Of a stretch of 64,000 nucleotides of DNA, positions 59,588-64,000 are shown piece after piece (the first letter of the stretch is position 1; each line of letters opens with the position of its first letter). The notes under the pieces are model-generated. The model saw only the letters and a program-made list of their open reading frames with translations. It searched no databases and was not told the DNA's origin. A program made the position numbers and the translations under genes. Where the stretch lies: the NCBI RefSeq assembly GCF_000482805.1, contig NZ_AXWT01000016.1, positions 62,001 through 126,000 on the forward strand, given 5' to 3'. The DNA comes from Deinococcus murrayi DSM 11303. Lineage in GTDB: Bacteria > Deinococcota > Deinococci > Deinococcales > Deinococcaceae.

Positions 59588-60571
59588 TCAGGTCTGCCCC
59601 CCCAGCACCCCCCGCAGCGGGGCGGGGGTAAGCTCGCCCTCGCGCTCGCGGCGGGCCGCTTCCAGGTCATGTAGGGCGCGGTAGAGCACCCGCTCAAGGT
59701 GGGCCTCATAGCGCGTGACCTTTTCCAGGGTCGGGGCCTGGGGCAGCGCGGCGAGGGCGAGGGCGTCCCGTTCAGCGGCCTGGGCTTCCCGCACGGCTTC
59801 CCGGAGCTGGGCCGCCCGCCGCCGTTGCCGCTCCGCGAGCAGCTCCAGCCGGGGGGCATAGGCTTCGCCCCACAGCTCCCGCGCATAGGCGAGCATCCCC
59901 GGCAACTCGCCCGGCTGAAACTCCCAATCGGAGTCCTTCAACTGCTCGACTTCGGCGCGGGTGGGCGTGCGCCCCAACAGCGCAGCCGCGAGCTTGCGCT
60001 CAAAGGCGGGCGGCAGGCGGGGGGATTCCGCCATGAAACTGAACAGCGTCCACCCCACCTCAGCCGCGTCATCTTCACTCAGCTCCAGGGCCGCGCTCCC
60101 GGCGGCCCAACGCTCCAGGTGCGCCGCTTGACGGTCCAGCCTCTGAGCAGTCATCTCCGCGAGCTGGGGAGAAGCCCGGTAGGTTTCGGCGGGCAACCCC
60201 CCCAGCGCGGCCACCTGCTGCCAAGCTTTCACCGCCGCCCCCGTCGCGCCAAAGGGTTCTTCTGCCGCGAGGCTGAGCCGCGCCCCGCGCTGCCCCGCGC
60301 TGACCTGGGCCGCCTCATAGCGGGCCACCCGGTCCAGCCGCCACAGGGCGAGGGCGGCCCGGTCCGCGAGGCGCTCTTCAAGGTAGGTGCTCGCCCCGGT
60401 GCTCTCGCGGATGAGGCGCACGTGCTCGGCGTACTCCGCCCGCTCGCCCAGCGGCACGTATTCACTGAGAATCCCGTGCCGCTGGGCGTTGCCGCCCCTG
60501 GGGGAACGCTCGACGCTCACGCCTTCCGGCAACCCCTCGCCAAAAGTTGTTTCGTAGTTTTCACTGTTCAC
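59588..60571 (-). CDS. Mobile-element protein with N-terminal GNAxxHG motif
   Basis: A 327-residue protein. The N terminus (GGNAQRHGILSEYVPL, then EYAEHVRLIRESTGASTYLEERLADRAALALWRLDRVARYEA, broken here) resembles a family common in integrated elements and phages, typically short proteins with NAxxHG followed by helical segments; its function is not settled (DNA-binding or packaging-related). The rest is a long charged helical part rich in Arg and Glu (LAERQRRRAAQLREAVREAQAAERDALALA). The start is GTG at 60571, overlapping the preceding stop. It is last in the leftward operon. Confidence 0.75.
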   Translation of the reverse strand: MNSENYETTFGEGLPEGVSVERSPRGGNAQRHGILSEYVPLGERAEYAEHVRLIRESTGASTYLEERLADRAALALWRLDRVARYEAAQVSAGQRGARLSLAAEEPFGATGAAVKAWQQVAALGGLPAETYRASPQLAEMTAQRLDRQAAHLERWAAGSAALELSEDDAAEVGWTLFSFMAESPRLPPAFERKLAAALLGRTPTRAEVEQLKDSDWEFQPGELPGMLAYARELWGEAYAPRLELLAERQRRRAAQLREAVREAQAAERDALALAALPQAPTLEKVTRYEAHLERVLYRALHDLEAARREREGELTPAPLRGVLGGQT

Positions 60572-60780
60572 TGTTCACCTCTGGGGCCGTGCCCCTCTAG
60601 CAGGCTCAGCGCCCGCTGTAGCTCGCGGGCGGTATGCCGCACCCGCTCGGCATAGGCCGCGTTTCTTTGGGCCGGGGTGCTCGCGTGCACTTCCATCAGG
60701 GCGAGCTTCACCCCACGCGGGGCGAGTTCCCAGAGGGCCGGGTCTACCCCGGCGGGCCGCCGCAACCTCAGCCGCGTCAC
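60568..60780 (-). CDS. Small basic mobile-element protein
   Basis: A 70-residue basic protein (RLRLRRPAG near the start, helical VRHTARELQRALSLLEGHG at the end). It overlaps the stop of the gene before it and the start of the gene after it by four bases each, which is the only support for it. Function unknown. Confidence 0.58.
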   Translation of the reverse strand: MTRLRLRRPAGVDPALWELAPRGVKLALMEVHASTPAQRNAAYAERVRHTARELQRALSLLEGHGPRGEQ

Positions 60781-61040
60781 GGCTCACCCCCAGCCCGGCC
60801 CAGCCCCAGCCGGGCCACCCGTGCCCGCGCTGAAGCGAGGCCCTGGGGGGTCAGCTCGCCGCGTTCGTCAAGGACGCCGCACCCCTGGGCCGTCACCTGC
60901 GCCGCTGCCCTGAGCCGGGCGAGCCGGGGAGCCTCAGCCCTCAGCAGCTCGCCCAGGCCCGGCACCGCTTGCCCCTCTAGGGTCTGGGCGTATGCACTCA
61001 GCGCGGCCCAGGTCACGGCGTTCATGCGCCCCCCGCTCAC
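60777..61040 (-). CDS. Small helical mobile-element protein
   Basis: An 87-residue protein. The GTG at 61040 overlaps the preceding stop and has GGGAGG upstream; an ATG at 61025 is an alternative. It consists of helical segments (AVTWAALSAYAQTLEGQAV, LGELLRAEAPRLARLRAAAQVT) and a short end with ERGELTPQGLASARAR, reminiscent of the LTPxG turn of small helix-turn-helix folds. Function unknown. Confidence 0.6.
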   Translation of the reverse strand: MSGGRMNAVTWAALSAYAQTLEGQAVPGLGELLRAEAPRLARLRAAAQVTAQGCGVLDERGELTPQGLASARARVARLGLGRAGGEP

Positions 61041-61420
61041 GCGGCCCCTCCCGGCGGGGGAAGGTCGGTATCCGGCTGGGCCGTGACCCCCGCCCGCAGC
61101 GCCCAGCGGGGCGCGGGGACGGTCATGCAGCGGGCCGCCTCATGCATGACGGCGGGCAGCCGCGAGGCCGCCGCCCAGGGTTCAAAGGCTCCCCGCCCGT
61201 GGGCGCAGGTACCCATGTAGCGCCCCTCGCTGGGGTCCGGGGTAAAGGCCCGGCAAGTGCCGCAGTGCCCGGCCATGAGGGCGCGGGCCGCCATGCTGGG
61301 CCGCCCCGCCCTCCCCTGGGGGCGAGGGGGCCGCGCTGCTGGGGTTGGGGCCGCCTGAGGCTGCTGGGCCTTTTGGCGGGCGAGCCTGAGGCGCTCTAGG
61401 GCCGCAGAAGAACCGGTCAC
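61037..61420 (-). CDS. Mobile-element protein with a Cys/His motif
   Basis: A 127-residue protein. A basic and Pro/Ala-rich first third is followed by a probable zinc-binding module, HCGTCRAFTPDPSEG then GTCAHG and a later Cys (EAARCMTV). The pattern resembles small zinc proteins of phages. The start is GTG at 61420, overlapping the preceding stop. Confidence 0.68.
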   Translation of the reverse strand: MTGSSAALERLRLARQKAQQPQAAPTPAARPPRPQGRAGRPSMAARALMAGHCGTCRAFTPDPSEGRYMGTCAHGRGAFEPWAAASRLPAVMHEAARCMTVPAPRWALRAGVTAQPDTDLPPPGGAA

Positions 61421-62943
61421 GCGCTCACCTCGCCGTCTGCTTCTGCCCCGTCGAGCGCAGCGAGGGCGTCGGGGTGCACCCGCAGCGTCTTCACGGGCCG
61501 CCCACCCGCCTTGCCGCCGGGGGGCGGGCTGACTTCCACCCGCACCGCCCCGCAGTCTTCCAGCACCCGCAGCGCGGCCTCTAGGCGGGGTCCGGTCAGG
61601 GCCTCGCGGGCGTCACTCAGCGCCCGGCGCACCTCGGCCACTTTCTGCCCGTCGCACACCCGCCCGCGCTCGATAAAGCGCAGCACGGCGCGGGCGTCCA
61701 TCACGTCCCGCCGCCGCCCCTCGCGCCAGAGTTTGCGGGCGTGGGCGGTGAGGGAATCGCACCAGGCCCACGCGAGCGCGGCGGATTCCTCGCCCACCTG
61801 CGCGGGGTGGGGGTGCTGGGCCGGGCCGCCCGCCGCCGCCACCTCCAGCGCGTGAAAGATGAGGGCGAGGCGGGCAAAGGTGCCGGGCTGCTTGCCCAGG
61901 TGGGCGCGGTAGGCTTCTCCCCGCGTCATGTCCCGCACCGCCGCCGCGTGCTCGCGCTCCCAAGCGTCATAGGCGGCTTGCCCGTCCGGGGTGTAGGTCA
62001 GCGGGGCCGCCCCGCCGCCGGGAAAGGTGCTGCCCAGGGCTTCCGGGGTGAGGGTCAGCAGCTCGCCCAGCAGCGCCGCCGCCCCCTCCCGCAGCTCCGG
62101 CGGGACCGGCTCGCGCTGGGCGGCTTGGTCAAAGTCGGGGAACAGGTCGGGCCACACGAACACCTGAAAGCGCTGCAAGAGGCCGTCCCCGGCCCCGCGC
62201 TGGGCGTCTATCAGGTCCGCGAGCGGCCCCGGCTGAATCCCGCCCAGCACCCCGACACACATCAGCGGGATATGCACGGTTCCGCGTGCGAGGCGGTCAA
62301 AGGTATACGACCCGGTGCCGTTCGCCGCTTCCAGATAGAAGGCGCGTTCCTGCTCGCGGCCCGCCCGCTCGAATCCGGCGAGCCATCCGGTCAGCTCATC
62401 GCGTATCACCGTCACGCCCTGGGGGTTATCCCGCAGAATCTCGCCCAGCTTTTCGGCGGTGGGGTCGTTAACGACGTACCGGGCGGGCCTCAGGGCCGCT
62501 TCTGCCGCAAGCAGTTCCTCGCGGGCTTCGGTGAGTTCATCGTCACCCGGCAGGGGCGGGGCGTCTTTGCTGCCCGCCAGTGCCCGCTTGAGCTGCCCCT
62601 CTAGGGCGTCGAGCCGGGCCGCCGCCTTGACCCGCGCCGTCTCCAGTTCGGAACGCTGGGCGTCCAGCCGTTCAAACTCTGCCCGCTGGGCACGGGTCAG
62701 GGGGTCCGCGCCCAGCGCGAGGGCGTGGCTTTTCTTGATGCTGGGCGGCCCGCAGATAGCCCCCCAGAGATTGGCGGGCACCGCTGGGGCGTTCGGCGCA
62801 TTGCGTAGCCGCAGGCTCGCGGTTAGCAGCCCCCCCGCGCCCACCAACACCGGGGCGGCCACCATCTCCAGCGGCAACCCCGCCGCCCGCGCTTCCGCCT
62901 GTATCCAGGCCGCGAGGGGCCGGGGCAGCAGTTCGGCGCTCAG
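61417..62943 (-). CDS. DUF3987/YfjI-like protein, replication-associated
   Basis: A 508-residue protein. The core has GAICGPPSIKKSHALALGA (Walker-A-like), a coiled-coil segment, YVVNDPTAEKLGEILRDNPQGVTVIRDELTGWLAGF, ANGTGSYTFDRLARGTVHI and VGVLGGIQPGPLADLI, the usual order in DUF3987. A winged-helix-like end follows. In such elements this protein acts with a primase. The start is unclear: conserved sequence begins at PLSAELLPRPLAAWIQAE, right at a CTG (62943) that overlaps the primase stop as CTGA; the first canonical in-frame starts are 22-26 codons downstream, and the upstream frame to 63165 lies inside the primase gene. Confidence 0.85.
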   Translation of the reverse strand: MSAELLPRPLAAWIQAEARAAGLPLEMVAAPVLVGAGGLLTASLRLRNAPNAPAVPANLWGAICGPPSIKKSHALALGADPLTRAQRAEFERLDAQRSELETARVKAAARLDALEGQLKRALAGSKDAPPLPGDDELTEAREELLAAEAALRPARYVVNDPTAEKLGEILRDNPQGVTVIRDELTGWLAGFERAGREQERAFYLEAANGTGSYTFDRLARGTVHIPLMCVGVLGGIQPGPLADLIDAQRGAGDGLLQRFQVFVWPDLFPDFDQAAQREPVPPELREGAAALLGELLTLTPEALGSTFPGGGAAPLTYTPDGQAAYDAWEREHAAAVRDMTRGEAYRAHLGKQPGTFARLALIFHALEVAAAGGPAQHPHPAQVGEESAALAWAWCDSLTAHARKLWREGRRRDVMDARAVLRFIERGRVCDGQKVAEVRRALSDAREALTGPRLEAALRVLEDCGAVRVEVSPPPGGKAGGRPVKTLRVHPDALAALDGAEADGEVSA

Positions 62944-64000
62944 GGGGGCACGGGTTCGCTGAGGGGCGGCAGCGGGGTCACGTCCCCCCAGGCCACCGGG
63001 GGCAGGTCGGGCGCGGGCGCGGGCCGGGCAGCGCTCGCCTCCCCCCCAGCGCTGCCGCCCTGAGGCTGGGGCAACCCCAGCAGCCGGGCCGCTTTCTTCA
63101 CCATCTCGCGCCGCGCTTCCGGCGTGGCCGTATACAGGTCCACCCCATGCGCGAGCAGCGCCCACACGCTAAAGGCGTCGCGGGGCAGGCCGTCCCCCAG
63201 CGGGTCCGCCGCGTGCCAGCTCATCACGACCGGGGCACCCCTGGGGGTGCGCTCTGGCCTCAGCCGCACTCCCGCTTGCCCGCTGGAAGAGTGCGGATAG
63301 AGCCATGGCCCACCGGGCGGCCCCTGATAGCCGTGCTCTGAGAGCACCTCCCCCAGCGAGCGCGAGGCGTTAAAGGCGTCAATGACGGACGCGCCCTCAG
63401 CCGCGCCGCCCCCCAGCCGCCCCAGGTCACGCGGGGCCGGGGCGGGCATCGGGGCAGGTGCCCAGGGGCACGCTGAGCGCATCACCGGCGCGAGTGCCCC
63501 CCAGCGCCCCCAGAGCCGCAGCAGCTCCGGGGGAAGTTCGGGTAAGTCGGCTACGCTCTCCGGCACCGGACCCGCCCAGGTGTAGGGCCGCCCGGTGTCG
63601 GGGTGCAGGCTGGGGGGCAAGATGTCGTGCACGGGGCCGCCCCGCAGCTCAAAGACGGTCAGGGGCGCGGGCCGCCCGCCGGGGCCTTTTTTGCCGCTGG
63701 GGTCGGGCCAGCTCAGGGCCTCATTCCTCAGGCTCAGGCCGTCCGGCACGCGCCAGAGGGGTTTTTCTCCCCGCTTGCCCCGAATCCGGTAGGGGTTGCC
63801 CGCCATGAGGGCCGCGAGGTCTACCCCCACCGCCGCAAGCGCGAGGGCCGCGCCGTCATGGTCCACGTCCAGCGCTGCCGTCTGGCTTTCGCTGTGCAGC
63901 AGCCCCACCCCGGCCCCAGGGTGGGCGGTGAGGTACTCGCGGGCCGCAGCGGGGGACGTTATCCACTGGGCAGGGTCAGAGTTCCAGCCCCTGACCCTGG
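62940..64000 (-). CDS. Bifunctional DNA primase/polymerase, 5' end outside the window
   Basis: At least 353 residues, open to the right edge. The first visible part (ITSPAAAREYLTAHPGAGVG, then LLHSESQTAALDVDHDGAAL) matches the prim-pol domain, with the metal-binding Asp pair in DVDHDG; PYRIRGKRGEKPLWR follows as in the family's RGxxxK-type region. The C-terminal third (FNASRSLGEVLSEHGYQ...LYPHSSSGQAGVRL) looks like the short DNA-binding or primase-C extension seen in phage and plasmid proteins. It heads the leftward operon with the DUF3987 protein and probably initiates replication of the element. Confidence 0.9.
   Translation of the reverse strand, partial: RVRGWNSDPAQWITSPAAAREYLTAHPGAGVGLLHSESQTAALDVDHDGAALALAAVGVDLAALMAGNPYRIRGKRGEKPLWRVPDGLSLRNEALSWPDPSGKKGPGGRPAPLTVFELRGGPVHDILPPSLHPDTGRPYTWAGPVPESVADLPELPPELLRLWGRWGALAPVMRSACPWAPAPMPAPAPRDLGRLGGGAAEGASVIDAFNASRSLGEVLSEHGYQGPPGGPWLYPHSSSGQAGVRLRPERTPRGAPVVMSWHAADPLGDGLPRDAFSVWALLAHGVDLYTATPEARREMVKKAARLLGLPQPQGGSAGGEASAARPAPAPDLPPVAWGDVTPLPPLSEPVPP

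Noticed and set aside
60575..60787. Alternative 70-codon minus-strand frame overlapping the small basic protein gene
   Set aside because: Ser/Arg/Gly/Ala shadow sequence; the other frame has 4-base overlaps on both sides, matching the rest of the operon.
53878..64000. CRISPR array or restriction system in the mobile element
   Set aside because: The direct repeats are only pairs or tandem 10-mers without spacers, and no Cas, methylase or restriction motifs are visible.

Overview
The window looks like a piece of a Deinococcus chromosome. The evidence is the high GC content, the many apparently leaderless genes (a TAnnnT -10 box ending 6-7 nt before the start codon), a cinA-ligT-recA operon with a 17-bp palindrome resembling the radiation/desiccation response motif (RDRM) over the cinA start, and a response regulator resembling DrRRA. 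No database search was possible; all names come from reading motifs.

Layout. 1-2.3 kb: PAS histidine kinase (5' end outside the window) and an overlapping CheY-like regulator. 2.4-6.1 kb: minus-strand genes for a WGxxG-type secreted protein, an HD hydrolase, an HNH nuclease, MarC, a membrane protein and a Fur-family repressor. 6.2-7.7 kb: birA-bioY with GTTCA inverted repeats in front. 7.8-13.8 kb: a GH2 glycosidase, a VapBC-like pair and cinA-ligT-recA. 14-20 kb: purine permease, dnaX, a GHL10-type secreted protein and a flavin reductase. 20.1-22.1 kb: a lower-GC patch with small membrane-protein paralogues, then a 405-bp gene-free stretch able to fold into several hairpins. 22.1-31.3 kb: DrRRA-like regulator, S58 peptidase, tetrapyrrole genes (cobA, hemD, precorrin-2 dehydrogenase, hemA) with an embedded HD-GYP gene, ygfZ and a GNAT acetyltransferase. 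31.3-35.3 kb: peptide ABC importer genes without ATPases. 35.5-40.4 kb: ddl and an iron ABC importer. 40.5-45.9 kb: TetR-adaptor-RND efflux locus. 46-47.9 kb: two metalloproteases and a proline-rich peptide. 48-51.9 kb: pilin-like cluster whose first gene has a low-GC body. 52-53.7 kb: dynamin-like GTPase.

From tRNA-Thr (53.76 kb) to the right edge lies an integrated mobile element. It has a tyrosine integrase next to the tRNA, a Fic protein co-transcribed with an HTH repressor, a divergent promoter with three operator-like repeats, a rightward run of small unknown genes, and a leftward operon headed by a primase-polymerase and a DUF3987-type protein. No capsid, tail, portal or conjugation genes are visible, so it resembles a phage satellite or small integrative element more than a complete prophage. 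Its far end is outside the window.

The most noteworthy points are the element and its switch, the RDRM-like operator at cinA, possible leader ORFs in front of dnaX and the efflux adaptor, the mosaic pilus gene, the structured region before the DrRRA-like gene, and several uncatalogued short repeats.
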